Source: Saccopteryx bilineata
Taxonomy: Eukaryota; Chordata; Mammalia; Chiroptera; Emballonuridae
Length of the DNA: 64,000 nt
Assembly: GCF_036850765.1 (NCBI RefSeq)
Contig: NC_089493.1
Span: 15,811,632-15,875,631 of the forward strand
Direction: 5' to 3'
Part shown: piece after piece, positions 22,451 to 34,924 of the stretch
Position numbering within the stretch: position 1 is the first letter of the stretch
Layout: each line of letters starts with the position of its first letter
The notes under the pieces: generated by a model
Told to the model about the DNA's origin: nothing
Database searches by the model: none
Seen by the model: only the letters and a program-made list of their open reading frames with translations
Translations under genes and position numbers: made by a program

Positions 22451-22732
22451 TATTCTGATTATTAATATCTAGCACCTGGGAAAGTGAAGCCCAGAGTAGG
22501 AATCAGTGAAGGTTATGTGCTGGTCAGTAGAGACTTGACTTTGTCCACCTTTTTCAAAATGGCAGATTAAGCACAAAAGTGATTAGTTTTGTACTTTCCC
22601 CACATCCCAAATCCCAATTAAATGCATAATAAGATAACATTTATTTTCACATATTGGTTGACAAAATAAAGGCATTATCGTAGATTATAGATAAATATGT
22701 ATTTGGATGTGCAACTTGGCAGTCTATGAGAA
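22451..22732. other. Unique sequence, nothing recognised
   Basis: Flank of the provirus, with a possible MIR-like stretch at 22450-22520. No gene. Confidence 0.3.
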
Positions 22733-23490
22733 CTAGTTAGAATGTTGCTCATCAACAAAACAACATATTGTAGAATAAGTGCTAGCGAGGATGTGGAGAA
22801 AAGGGAACCCTCCTGCACTACTGGTGGGAATGCAGACTGGTGCAGCCACTGTGGAAAACAGTATGGAGATTCCTCAAAAAATTAAAAATCGAACTACCTT
22901 TTGACCCAGCTATCCCACTTTTAGGAATATATACCCTAAGAACACCATAGCACTGTTTCAAAAGAAGGAATGCACCCCCATGTTTATGGCAGCATTGTTC
23001 ACAATAGCGAAGATCTGGAAATAGCCCAAGTGTCCGTCAGTGGACAAGTGGATTAAAAAGCTTTGGTACATATATACTATGGAATACTACTCAGCCATAA
23101 GAAATGATGATATTGGATCATTTAGAACAACATGGATGGGTCTTGATAACATTATACTGAGTGAAATAAGTAAATCAGAAAAAAATAAGAACTGTGTGAT
23201 TCCATATATAGGTGGAACACAAAATTGAAACTCATGGACATAGATAAGAGTGCAATGGTTACCAGGGAGAGGGCAAAGGAGGAGAAGGAGGGGGTCGGGA
23301 GAGGGGAGGGTCATATAGGAACCAAATAAAAGATGATGGAGGACAATTTGATTTTGGGTGATGGGTATACAACATAATCAAATGTCAAAATGATATGGAG
23401 ATGTTTTTTCTGAATCTATGTACTCTAATTGATCAATGTCACCCTAATAAAATTAATTGTCTAGATAAAATGTTAAAAAATAAAATAAAA
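22733..23490 (+). mobile_element. 5'-truncated L1 3' end, plus strand
   Basis: Starts within ORF2 ('caacaaaacaacatattgtag', then 'ggatgtggagaaaa') and continues through the 3'UTR to 'gtcaccctaataaaattaat' and an A-rich tail. The C-terminal ORF2 frame (23040-23228) remains open and ends at the usual place, but an isolated C-terminus has no function. The 3'UTR contains a G-rich purine tract at 23270-23310. Confidence 0.88.
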
Positions 23491-23514
23491 TAGATACTCT
23501 TAAAGTAAGATTGT

Positions 23515-26500
23515 TGGATCTAATAGTATGATTGTATTTTTGTCAGTTTTTATTTTTAGATCAGTTAGTAGATGTCTTATATACTTTGGTGCTCCTTGGT
23601 TTGGTGCATATATATTAAGAAGTGTTATGTCTTCTTGATTCAATGTCCCCTTTATCATTATGAAATGATCACCTTTTCTCTGAGCCTTTGCTGTTTTGCA
23701 GTCAGCATTGTTAGATATGAGTATGACTACACTGCTTTTTTTAGGATATTATTTGCTTGGAAAATTGTTTTCTAAACTTTCACTTTGAATTTGTTTTTAG
23801 CCTTGTAGATTAGATGTGTTTCTTGTAAGCAGCATACAGTTGAATTGTTTTTCTGATCCACTCTGCTACTCTGTGTCTTTTTATTGGTGAGTTCAATCCA
23901 TTTACATTTAATGTAATTATTGAACTTGAGGGTTTCCTATTGCTATTTTATATATTGCTTTCTGATAGCTCTGTATCTTGTTTGGTTCTTCTCTTTTGTT
24001 TTTCTGTCATTTGTTTTTGTTTGGTTGTATTTCATACTTCTTTCCTCTGTTTACTTTCTTTTTTTTTAAAGCCATGTGTTTCTGTAGTGTTTTTTTTCAG
24101 GGGTGGTTACCATTAGGTAATAAAAAGGATATATATTATACTCATTGTAGTACATGAGTGCTTCTGCATTCCATCCTCCTTTACTACTGTTAATCTGTCC
24201 TCTCCCCTTTTTCGTTTTTGTTGTCACAGATTAATCTTGTTTTTATTGCGATCCTGTTGGAGTTTTCACTTGTGATTTTGTTTTGTTTTGTTCTTTGTAC
24301 CTGGTTGGATAACCCCTTTAGTATTTCCTGAAGTGGGGTTTTCTGGTGATAAATTTCATCATCTTTTCTATATCATTCTATGAATGTTTTTATTTCCCCT
24401 TTGTATTTGAAGGATAGCTTTGATGGATATAGTATTCTTGGCTGGAAGTTTCTCTCTTTCAGTACTTTCAATATTGGGGTCCACTCTTCTGGCTTGTAGA
24501 GTTTCTGCTGAGAAATCTGATGATAGTCTAATGAGTCTTCCTTTATATGTTGTATTCTTCTTTTCCCTGGCTGCCTTGAAGATTTTTTCTTTGTCATTGG
24601 TTTGTGATAATTGCATTACAATGTGTCTTGGAGTAGGTCTATTTGGGTTAAGGTAACTTGGTGTTCTGTTTGCTTCTTGGATTCAAGGCTCTAATTCTTT
24701 CCACAGGCTTGGAAAGTTCTCATCAATTATTTGTTTGAATATGTTCTCTATTCCATTTTTTCTTTCTTCTCTTTCTGATATACCCATTATTCTTAAGATG
24801 ATCTTTCTGATGGAGTCAGACAATTCATGTAAGGCTTTCTCATTTTTTAAATTCATGAATCTCTCTTCTCTTCTCTCTGTAGTATCTCTAGTTGCCTGTC
24901 TTCTATGTCACCAATTCTTTCCTCTATCTGGCCTGTTCTACTAGCCAAGCTTGTTACCTCATTTTTCAGTTCATATATTGAGTTTTTCATCTCTGTTTGA
25001 TTCCTTTGTGTAGTTTCAATTTCCTTGGTGAAGTATTCTTTTTGTTCATTAAATTGTTTTTTGAGCTCTCTAAATTGCCTTTCCATGCTTTCTTGTATTT
25101 CCCTGAGTATTTTTAAGAGTTAAATTTTTAACTCTCTTTCATTTAACTCCAAGGTTTCCACACAATTTTTTTTCTAGAGATTTTTCATCATCTATCTGAC
25201 TACATCTCTGTCTTTTGTACCCATGATATTTGATTTCTTTTTTCTTAATGACATTTGAGAGTGGTATTTTTAATAACATTAAAAAAAGTTGAGAAGATAC
25301 AGTGAAAAAATAAAAATTCTATAGTGATAAGTGGAACAAAAAGCAGGAACTGAGGAAAGATGACAAAAAAGATAAAAAATGATATAAAAACACACAAAAT
25401 GTAACAAAGAAAAATTTGAATGTAAAATATAATAATTTGTTGATAAAGGATAATATAATAGGAGAAAAAGAAAAAGAAAAAAGTAAAAGGTTTAGAAATG
25501 AAACCCTCATAAAAAACAATAATGAAAAATGTAAGAACTATGGATAATGAAGTTTAAAAGGAAAAGAAAAGAATAAAAATGAAAGAAGATAAATGACCAA
25601 AATAGAAAAAAAAAGAAGAAAAAAAAGAAATAAAATGTTATAAAAATGTATTTTTTTTCCTTGTTTTGAAAGGTAGCTTCTTCCTTTTTTTTGGCAGGTG
25701 ATGCTGTATAACAGGTTTTGCCCTTGTGGGGCTCTTGGGAAGAGATTTGCTATTGTGTCACTGTGGTGATGACATAGGCTGAGCCTCAGTCCTGTTAGTA
25801 GGTGGAGCTTTTTATGGCTTGGAGGCTCTGACAATGGAAGACTCAGTTTTCCAGGTGCCTCTCCCCATATCTCTCCCACCTGAGTTAGCAGCCTGGGGAC
25901 TCAGCTGTGAAGTTCACACCAGCCACTGTTTGCAGACCAAGAGGCTCTAAGAGCAGCCAAGTCTTTCCTCCAGTACCATTCAAAGCACAGTTCTGGGTGA
26001 GGCTGTGCCAACCAGAGCCACCAGTGAGACCAGGCAGGGCTGGAAGCCAATCACAGATCTAGCACCTTTCTAAGGGCCAGCGAACAGTTCTAGCACATCT
26101 CAGTGTGCCATGGGCTGGGAGTTGATTGTAAATCAGGTGCCTTTCTAAGGGCCTCTGGGCATGTCTAGTATGCCTCAGCGCTCTACAGATCTAATCTCCA
26201 CAGGCTTTTTCCTTTGTGCACTGTTTGGTAGCCCACAGCAAGCCACATGCGTGCCCAGCCCCATGACTTCTGCAGTGCACACAGAGCCCTGCACCCACCC
26301 ACTTAGGAGCACAGAATCTGTGATCTCAGTCAGAGCTGGGCACTTCACTTTGAAGCCTGTATCTGCCCCACAGAAGGGCCCCACCCAGACATTTCCAGTC
26401 CCAGGGATCCTGACCTTTGCTCACATTCCGTGTTGTTGGTCGTGGAGCTGAGAATGCACAAAGATGCTGGAAACAGCCCATGCAGATATCTATTGCTGAT

Positions 26501-27012
26501 AATCTCGGGTTAAGCCCTCCAGCCCATTGTGTGTGCACCCACGCCAGTGGTACAAGGTGGAGCCACTTGCACACCAGAGCCAGGAACACACAAAGCTGCT
26601 GGTGCTTGTGCCAGCTCCCACGGGCACCCTGCACCAATAACCTTTGTTGATTCTCTCCCTGCATCCCCGATTTCAGGCCAAGACAGCACGCTCTCTCCTC
26701 TGCTTGATCATCCACCTCAACCCTGTTCCTTCCCTCTGCTTCTAACCCTCCACTTCATTCGGCTTCAGACAAAAGTGCTCCTTCCTCAGATCAGCGAGGA
26801 AAGAGAAAAATCCCATTTTCTGTCTTATTTCCTTCAGAGTAGATTACATATTCAGCCACCTTTTTGCCCAATCATACCTTGTCTGGTGTGTGTATATTTC
26901 AGGTGCTCCTGAGATTTTTTTTTCTCTGTCTTTAGTTGTTGAATTTGTTGAAATTTCAAGGGGAGATATAGAGAACACCCCTCGCGGCCTCATTTCTCTG
27001 ACGTCACTCCTC
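23515..27012 (-). mobile_element. L1 5' half without a 3' end, minus strand
   Basis: Aligns with 46055-50235 of the intact L1. On the minus strand it runs from a 5' terminus with TGACGTCA (26999-27006) through the 5'UTR (about 25290-27012), ORF1 remnants (about 24300-25100) and the inter-ORF region, then stops about 450 bp into ORF2 at 23515. L1 insertions normally keep the 3' end, so loss of the 3' part with retention of the 5' end is abnormal and implies rearrangement (see findings). Confidence 0.82.
24368..25086 (-). pseudogene. L1 ORF1 pseudogene (older copy)
   Basis: The fragment at 24853-25086 (coiled-coil: 'MKNSIYELKNEVTSLASRTG') and that at 24368-24616 (C-terminal domain: 'IFKAAREKKNTTYKGRLIRL') align closely with the intact ORF1p at 46801-47796. 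Frameshifts and stops separate them. The strong similarity puts this copy in the lineage leading to the young L1, only older. Confidence 0.85.
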
Positions 27013-27027
27013 AAGAGTATCTATTTT

Positions 27028-28990
27028 AAAAATAACATTATAAGCATGTATTAATCTTTTATCATTACAAATTTTAGTTGTTCTGATTTAGTTGCTTCTC
27101 TTCTTCCTTCTAGGCCATCCTATTTTCATTATCCTTTTGATTATGATTTCCCTGCTGCCCTCTATAATTCTTACAAATAAACCAATTGAGCATAATAGTA
27201 AAGCAATTATAGTATTACTCTCTCCATTTTAATCAAAGCAGGGAAACCTTCATGATTATTCGGGGATTTTGCAAATTTAATTAGCACTTTAGGTCTTTTG
27301 GTCTGCTTAAGGCAATAACGGTGTTTTCTCCTAACCTAATTGCACTTGCTTAGAACTCTCCAAATCATGGACTCTCAAATTAGGTTTGTCAGATTTTGAA
27401 AATAAAAATAGACAAGGCCCAGTTAAAGTTGAATTTCAGATTAACAATGAATAATTATTTAGTACAAATATGCTCCTTTTGTTATTTAGAATATATATTT
27501 TAAGGACTTGTTGTTAATCTGAAATTCAAATTTAAGTATCCTGTATTTTATCTGGAAACTCTCTTGAATATATATCAGGGTTGACAGCCTTTGTGGTAAT
27601 AATAACTTCAACAAGAAATATCAAGAAAAAGCAAACTTGGGTTTGTCACACTTTGAAAATCCCACACTTTTACTCTGGTAAAAGGTCATATTGTTTCCTA
27701 GTTGTCCAAAGAGTTCATGAACTATAGATTACATCTCAAGAAGTTTCATTGCATCCTATCACTGAAACCAGCATGGTGTGGTTTGAAAGAAATTGCCTAT
27801 CTCTATCTATTTATATATATATTTTTATTGGGTGTTTCACTTTTTCTTGTGCACTTGATAGGCTGAAAATCTGAGTCTCACTTTGACCTTCTTCCTTTTA
27901 TGCCAAAACTCATTTTCTGTAGAAAAGTTGTTGTGAAATAAGCACCCCCAAACTTTTAAACAGACGTGGATTGGAACTTTTGGTTGAAAGTTTCAACCAA
28001 CTTTTAGGCATAAGATAATTTGCTGAAAAGTTACTGGGAGTTCATGAGATTGACTGACCAAACTTGGAAATAAACAGTACCTAGTGACTCTCTAGAAAGT
28101 AAAGAACTAGGAATCAGGAAACATTGTAACATTTTATAGTTGTAATGTCCTGAAAGATGCCATAGCCACTCTTACCTCTGCCTGCACTCTAAATGACTTT
28201 GCCATTGTGTCTTGCTTCAGAAACTCAGGATTCAAATACTCCTATACTTGGAGGGGAATGAAAGATCCTGAACATGTCAGCTTCTGAAATGGCATTCCCA
28301 TCTCCCATGGTTGTTGTATGACTGGGAAGGGAGTGTTGGCAATAGAAATCATGAGAGAAAAAAATGGATGCTTGGTGGGAGTCAGAAATATCCTAGTAAC
28401 TTACTGCAATTTTTGAATAAGGATTTGTGTGCAAATTCCTATAGAAAGAATTCAGACTTCTACAGATTTGTATCCTCAAAGGGGTTTATTAAGAAAAAAC
28501 AGGGTTCAATGTCATAAATGAAACCCGGAATATTAAATACCTTTGCCAGATTCAAATAATTTAACTGCAGAATCAAGACATCTAGTTCCCAACATAATTC
28601 AAAAAATAATTTGAGTTATGTGCCAATTATACACGTTGTTTTAAAGGCAGAAAACAAGCCATGCCGTCTTGCTAAATATGTCCTTCACTCTAGCAGTCCC
28701 ACAGTGGCACTCTTAGCTGGACCTTATTCTCCCCATTCTGGTGATTTGGGCAGAGAACCAGAGAAGAATTGGGACCAATTCTTCACACAGTTACTTGTAT
28801 TCTATGTGGTGAAAATCTCATAGAGATCTTCTCCAGCAGGTTCTTAGCAGATAGCCTGAAATGCTTTAAGCATTTGGGATTTAAAGGTATTTTTGAAAAA
28901 AACCAACCAAACAAAAAAACTTCTAGATTTAAACCATTATTCAAAATATATTTTGAAGTATAATTAGAAGCAGCTTTAGAAGGATTTTCT
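27028..28990. other. Unique AT-rich sequence, nothing recognised
   Basis: No gene or named repeat is supported. A run 'aaaccaaccaaacaaaaaaac' sits near 28900. The frames at 28311-28963 lack any motif. Confidence 0.3.
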
Positions 28991-29600
28991 AGAAAATCAG
29001 AATCTGAGGCAAGGATTAAGGGGGTAAAGTTTTATTAGAAAAATGTTAACCCAGGACAGTGAGGTTCAGGAACAAGGGGAGGTGAGCAAAGAATGATGTC
29101 AAGTAATGCCAGGTGTCTTTTCTCTCACTGGCTACCACTGCCAGACAAGCTGTAAAGCGGTACAGCAGGCCCTCTGGAGGCTGCGCCTGCTGGGCAGATG
29201 GGACTTCTCCAAGTAGACACACACCAACCATGGCATAGTAAACCATCGGTGAAGAGAAGGCAGGGAGTGTATTTGCTCAGATCTATTCCATTTTTTATTT
29301 CTCACAGATCAAAGCATGCTGCTCAGGAAGGTCATGCCCACACTGCAATGTGCCCCCAGAGCAGCTTCTCTCCAGATCCCAGATCCAGGCTCCATGATGA
29401 AGCTTTCGCCTAGATCTGAAGGTGATGGGGGGTGGCAAACTGCTGTTGGTTGATTCGTGGCAGTACTGCACAGACCAGCAGGAGGTCATAGCTCTCTCAG
29501 GGCAGGGCTGGAGGACCCTCAGCAAGGAAGTGGTTGAGTAAGTCCATGAGGTGGCCAAGGCGGAGACAATCTGAGTTTGTATTTGATACAATTTGAATTT
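28991..29600 (-). repeat. Possible old LTR or retro-derived 3' end, minus strand
   Basis: This block is more GC-rich than its surroundings. Read on the minus strand it ends with 'ctaataaaactttaccccc', an AATAAA signal followed by a short U5-like tail near 29020-29045. A second AATAAA lies near 29296-29302. This resembles an LTR, but no TSD or clear TG...CA ends were found, and no protein frame is convincing. It could equally be an old non-coding retrocopy. Confidence 0.3.
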
Positions 29601-30680
29601 TTTTTTCTCCTCCAGCTGTCTGTGGGATGTTAGGAAACAAATTTATTCTCTCAGCATCTCAGATTCAGCTATAAATGAGAATACGGATGAAATCTTTGAG
29701 GTCTAAAGTTCTATGATTGCGTATAGCAACACTAAAACCTTTTGAATTTGTAATCTATTCTCCCCAAAACACAAATTCCCAAGATATATCTAGAGGCCAT
29801 AACCATTCAGATCTCTGCAGAATTGGACATTTATCTTTAATGTAACCTTGAACATCTGTATCCTGATTATTCATGGGACCTTTTCACATCTTTAATATGT
29901 AGAAAGCAGAAAAATGTACCAAACCATTTTCACCAGTTGAAACAAATATTGCTATAGTGGTTTCTCTTGTTTTTTGGGGAAAAATGTAATAATGTATTTT
30001 GTTCATGAGAATATTGTGATTTAGTTAATTGGTTTAAATTATTAATAATTGAGGGAGGTACATTGCAGTCATGCATTGTTGGATGGGTTTTGATGTGTAC
30101 ACAGAAACTTAGTCACCTGTGCCTTGTCAAAGCACTTCCATACGAAAGGTATAGTCCAGGCATAAGATAGCTAATATTTATAAAGGGAAATATTCTCACC
30201 TTTTGGTATTTATACATATAAAAATTTGGAAATGAAAACCAGAGAAGTAACTTATCAGGAGAATTTTTTATGTTCAGTGATCTATACCCCCCCCCCCCCC
30301 ATGGAAGGAGCAAAGGCTATAGATCCACAGAAACGCTCACACAAACTGATTCTCGTGAGTTTGAGGGATACACTCAGCCTGCAGAACTACATTGCTTTTG
30401 TTTTCTACTTCTCCATTGTGAGTCTCTTCTTCAGAGGCCTGTTTCCCTCTTAATTGGGCTTCATCTGTTGCTATATACCTACCTGTCAGGTCTCAAATGT
30501 TGTCTCATAATTCTTGGACAACGATTAAATGTCAACTAATTCATCATTATCTCAGAGGCAATTTGAAGCCTTACAAGTTGGATTTTTGTTCACACATCTG
30601 GGGGAAGAACGTTGTTTATGATGATAGGTACATGTCTCCCCCAGGGAGGCAGAACAATGTTGTGGTAAAGGGCCTAGGCT
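29601..30680. other. Unique sequence with a 14-base poly(C) run
   Basis: No gene is supported. Poly(C) lies at 30287-30300. The overlapping frames around 30226-30539 show no family motif. Confidence 0.35.
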
Positions 30681-30689
30681 CTGACGTCA

Positions 30690-31010
30690 GAAGAATTCCA
30701 TTCATTTATCATTCATTTACTCAACAAATATTTATTGAACCACTATTATGGTCTAGGCACTGTTCTAGGCGCTAAGATGTAACAGAAAAAAAAAAAAAAC
30801 ACACCAAAATATCTCTACTCATTTATCTAACATTTCAATGAAGGACTTAACAAAAGCAAGATATATTAAAAAATAAGTTATATAGTACATTAAGTTGTGC
30901 TAAATGCTAAGGACAAAAAAAAAAAAAAAAAAAAGAAGGAATAGAATAGTTAAAATTTTAAGGTAGCTTGGGAGTGTCTTACCGAGAAGGTGTTTGGTCA
31001 GGAAAAGACA
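30690..31010 (+). repeat. L2 LINE relic (3' end)
   Basis: The text 'actcaacaaatatttattgaaccactattatgg' (in part) followed by 'ggcactgttctaggcgctaagatg' is the conserved L2 3' end. Two A-runs (30783-30800 and 30916-30934) interrupt it. Ancient and non-coding. Confidence 0.7.
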
Positions 31011-31164
31011 TATACTTTGCATTGCATACAGTTTGTATTTTTGCAAATTTTATAATAACATATCTCCATGTGAATGCTTTCCTGAGGTCTTAACCAACTT
31101 TCAAATGTGGCCTTGTCAAAGTGAGTATCTTAAGATTCATTCTCTTTATGGTAAACACACACTT

Positions 31165-31350
31165 GCACCTGACACTTATTACCTGTGTGATTTTGGCCAA
31201 GTAAGTAAACCTCTCCAATAACATTTCACAACTGTGAAATGAAGAAAATAAAATTATTAGTCTACTTTATTGGTGTGTTATAAGGCTCAGACAAGACAAT
31301 GTACATGAAGCATGTATCACTGTGTTAAGCATATAATCAATGTCAAATTC
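31165..31350 (+). repeat. MIR SINE relic
   Basis: Contains 'acctgtgtgattttggccaagtaa', then 'aacctctcc' and 'tgaaatgaagaaaataa', the conserved MIR core order. Ancient and non-functional. Confidence 0.6.
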
Positions 31351-31559
31351 CTCAAATCCTAAACATAGTATTATGTGTCCTGTTGGTTTTTCTGCTTGCT
31401 TGCTTATTTATTTGCTGAGTTTACTCATGCTCGCCATCATATTCTTTAAAGCAACATGCTAATTAAATTAAAATATCCTCATGGAACTGAGCTTTTTATT
31501 ACTCACAAGGCTGGGGAGAAGAAAATACATAATAGCTTTCAACACCCCTTTCGTAAGCG

Positions 31560-31720
31560 TTTTACATGTATGTATTTATTTAAACACCTTATGAGCCAAA
31601 AGTATGTGTGGTATAGATATTATTAAAGCTATCTTTTAGATAAAGACATAGAAGCTCGGAAAGATGAGCTAAGTGACCCAGAGTAACACAGCTCATGGAG
31701 GCAAGACTGGGATATGGCCC
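31560..31720 (-). repeat. MIR SINE relic
   Basis: The pattern 'gataaagacatagaagctcgg', then 'taagtgacccagagtaacacagct' and 'gaggcaagactgggat' is the reverse-orientation MIR core. Low similarity, ancient. Confidence 0.6.
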
Positions 31721-32029
31721 CAGAAAAGTGTAAAGTGTACCTAAAAGTTTATTCTCTTTTTATAAAATCTGAATGAATAAAGATCTCCTGCAGAAGTGAA
31801 TTATTCATAAGGTGAACACAGCATTCTTATCGCTCAGTCTTGACCTTAAAAAAATTAATTACCAGCACCAGGCATGATATTTACATATTTGTACCCGGTC
31901 CATTAAAGACTCAGGAGAAGAAGAATTTCACAAACGTAAGAGGAGTTGAATTTTATTTTCGAATTCAACTGAATTATTGTTAGTAGGTTTAATAAAGTGC
32001 AAACAGACTAAAACCATTTTCTGAATAAT

Positions 32030-32562
32030 GCTTGGGGGAGGGCGAAGCTCATAATACCACCCAAGGCTCTTTACTAAATCCCTCTTCTCTTAGGGAGGCT
32101 GCTTCGAGGGCTGGCAGCGACAAGAAAACCCACAGGATCCTCCTGCCCATTGCAAAAAGGCTGCTCCTCTCCAGCAGCTGGCCCACTCCTCCTGATTCCT
32201 ACTGGGGATCCATCTGTTCTGTAATCTCTGATGCCAGCCTTGTCCTGTGGGAGCCATGGGAGCTGGCAATGACCTTGTTGAGGGTATCGGGCCCTGATCT
32301 TACTAATGTGGTGATTAGGCACATCGTGGATGGTTGCTCTTCTGAGTTGAGCTAGAGAACACAAGTACAAAACAAGCACTTGACATGGCCACTGTGTCTG
32401 TCCACAGACTTGCCTGGCAAGGATGTCAACTTATTTCACTTGGATCGGGGCCAAAGAATGAGAGAACAGTGGCAAATTCAGTGGTGTGGGAAATAATTAT
32501 TGAAAAGACCATGAACTCTGTCAACAAGTATCTATGTAGTTTGGTAAGTGGAAATGATTACT
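32030..32562. other. GC-rich unique segment of unknown nature
   Basis: About 500 bases with higher GC than their neighbours. Frames of 107 (plus) and 101 (minus) codons overlap each other, with no recognisable domain. No splice or promoter structure could be supported. It may be a very old LTR or a conserved non-coding segment. Confidence 0.25.
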
Positions 32563-32576
32563 TATAAGGACTTTTT

Positions 32577-32923
32577 TTTTTTTTTTTTTTTTTTTTTACA
32601 GAGACAGAGAGAGAGTCAGAGAGAGAGATAGACAGGGACAGACAGACAGGAACGGAGAGATGAGAAGCATTAATCATTAGTTTTTCTTTGCATGTTGCAA
32701 CACCTTAATTGTTCATTGATTGCTTTCTCATATGTGCCTTGACCGTGGGCCTTCAGCAGACTGAGTAACCCCTTGCTCGAACCAGCGACCTTGGGCTCAA
32801 GCTGGTGAGCTTTTGCTCAAACCAGATGAGCCCTCGCTCAAGCTGGCGACCTCAAGGTCTCGAACCTGGGTCCTCTGCATCCCAGTCCGACGCTCTATCC
32901 ACTGTGCCACCGCCTGGTCAGGC
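32577..32923 (-). mobile_element. VES-type tRNA-derived SINE with 14-bp TSD
   Basis: T-run, then a GA-rich tract, body and tRNA-like head in reverse complement, ending 'gccacc-gcctggtcaggc'. The box-B complement 'ggtctcgaacc' is near 32854. TATAAGGACTTTTT flanks it at 32563-32576 and 32924-32937. The body has tandem 'caagctggcgacc' and 'caagctggtgagc' sub-units. Confidence 0.92.
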
Positions 32924-33413
32924 TATAAGGACTTTTTAAAATAAAGCAACAAATTAGAATCATTTGCTCTACCGCCAGAGGGTGAAGTGAAAATTGTGAC
33001 TTTTCTACTCAGAAGAGGGGAAACAATGAGAAATCTGTAAAGTAAGCAGCAGAATATGTAAAGTAGGCCTCCATTTTTCAATATCATCAGTGTTTATCAT
33101 CATGTTAAACATAGGATGGTAATTTATGTTGCTAATAATCATTCTGAGTCATTAGTAAAAGCTTTGAAAATAGGTTCAGGTTTATGTAGGTGAGAAAATG
33201 ATGTTATATTTTAAAAACATTCTCATAAAAAACAAAACAAAACAAACAAACAGAAAACAGCAGATCCCATTGCCTCTTTAGCAAGCAATCCGTGGCAGCC
33301 TGAAAAAGCCGTTTCCTCCTGAGCAGCTCTGGGTGCACCAGTGTTGAACAGAATTGTGGAGTCAGCATAGCAGGGCTTCAATCCTCGCTCTCACAGCTAT
33401 GGAATGGTGATCG

Positions 33414-33656
33414 GTGGTAGACATGATTATTATTGTTATTATTACTTTGGAGAGTGACTTACGCATTCATAGAAATAGAAATTGTCCATTTGTCAAGGTG
33501 GAAGCTGCAGGAGTTTATCTAGCAGATGAGATTGTCGTGCTAAGGAAAAGAAGGCCGGATCATGTACGCTTTGGTTTTATCAATTCTAAAGGAGGAACAC
33601 AAGTACAAATACAATCTAATCTAATGGGTAGATGGGTGCGTTTTACTGTATGGTGA
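33414..33656 (+). other. Unassigned 80-codon open frame
   Basis: The C-terminal half reads as a mildly protein-like sequence ('RRPDHVRFGFINSKGG'), but no family is recognised. The frame begins in a low-complexity (ATT)n stretch and has no ribosome, promoter or splice context. A chance frame is more likely than an exon; it is recorded because nothing else explains the block. Confidence 0.15.
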
Positions 33657-33892
33657 AGGCATGACCTGTCAGTTCCTTTCCTCTCCTCATTTCCTCAGTC
33701 ACTCTGGCTATTTAGTCCAAACCCTGGCTCTTAGGCAGACGATGGCAGTGTCCTCTGCCTTTCAGTCTAGTGCTCATGACTTGGCATACCTTGACCTGAT
33801 GGTTTCATAATTCCATCAGAACAGGTGTTTGGGTTGTCTTTTTATTTTACTTTACTTTATTTTATTTTATTTTTATGGAGGAATGAGAAAGG

Positions 33893-34304
33893 ATTTGTGT
33901 AAGGTCAGTGGATAGGGGTATGGTCACGTGGGAACCCAGGCCCGGGAACTTTGGCTAGAACCGCCCCACTTTGGCTAGGACCGCCCACAATCAAGCCCGC
34001 CAAAGAAAGCTTCCCAGGAACCATTGGAAAGAAGCGATCGTCTGCCAGCCAGTGAAATTTCACCACGTCATAGTAGCTCCACTTCCCTAGAGGGACCCTT
34101 TAGATATCTCCCACGCGGTTTAATCCGTGCAACTTCCCTAGCCTCCATCTTGCACCTCCATCTCTCTCTTTCTTTCCTCGGGGCCAGGGAACCTTGCCAG
34201 GCGGGGTGTGCGCTCTGTACTCAATAAAGCCTTTTACTTATTCCACACTTTGTGGCTCCGGCCCGTTCCTTCCTTCTCGGCGGGGAAAAATACCTTACAT
34301 TTTG
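33893..34304 (+). mobile_element. Solo LTR of the same ERV family as 19.6 kb
   Basis: Spans 33898-34299, TGTAAGG to CCTTACA, with AATAAA at 34223-34228. Flanks ATTTG (33893-33897) and TTTTG (34300-34304) are an imperfect 5-bp duplication. It carries a 20-bp tandem duplication ('actttggctag' at 33948 and 33968) and about 10 extra bases near 34150 relative to the proviral LTRs. No internal sequence remains. Confidence 0.88.
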
Positions 34305-34924
34305 TTTGTTTTTGGTTTTGTTATGTTTTCTTGCAATATCCCACTACCTGTATTGTTCCAAAGCCATCAGCTAATCAGTTCTGGATCCTACTCTTTTGCT
34401 CTGATATGTTTTCTGGATAAATAACATGCTTAGAGAATTAATGACAGATACCCAGCTATTTGTACAGGAGAATATTGACTGGACTTTCACCTGCCATTTC
34501 AAGAGAAACTGGCCTGGCAGAGGAGTGTAGTGGTGGAGAAGGTGGGATATTGGCTAGTTAACAAAATTTAATTCAGAAAATGATCAACTTATAAGGTGAC
34601 CAATTAACCAAATTAGAGCTATTCTCCAAGTGATAGATTGCACTGGATTTTTACTGCTGCCAACGCTGGTTTCAGACCAGCACAGTTGACTCCTGTTTGC
34701 CCATTGTTTTACTTGGGAGTGGATGGTCTATCTCTTAAAGGCTATGGACTCTCTTGCAGATTTATAACCTGCCAGAAAGCTGTGTCTGCACTGGCCCTAA
34801 TCTTTTGTTTGTGAGTTTTAGGCAAATTAATCATATGTTGAGTTAATATTTGCCAAATTGTCTCTCAGTTAATTAGGTTTTAATGAATTGATAAAGATCC
34901 AAGAGTTTGACATTGACTTCTGGT

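Noticed and set aside
25319..25879. Minus-strand frames rich in Phe/Leu near the older L1
   Set aside because: They lie in the A/G-rich L1 5'UTR segment equivalent to 47890-48590. Composition alone explains them.
30287..30300. 14-base poly(C) considered as a regulatory or quadruplex element
   Set aside because: A single homopolymer run cannot be assigned a role. Length may also be an assembly artefact.
33414..33656. 80-codon frame considered as a conserved exon
   Set aside because: Kept only as an unassigned low-confidence feature: no family recognised, starts in (ATT)n sequence, and no splice context found.
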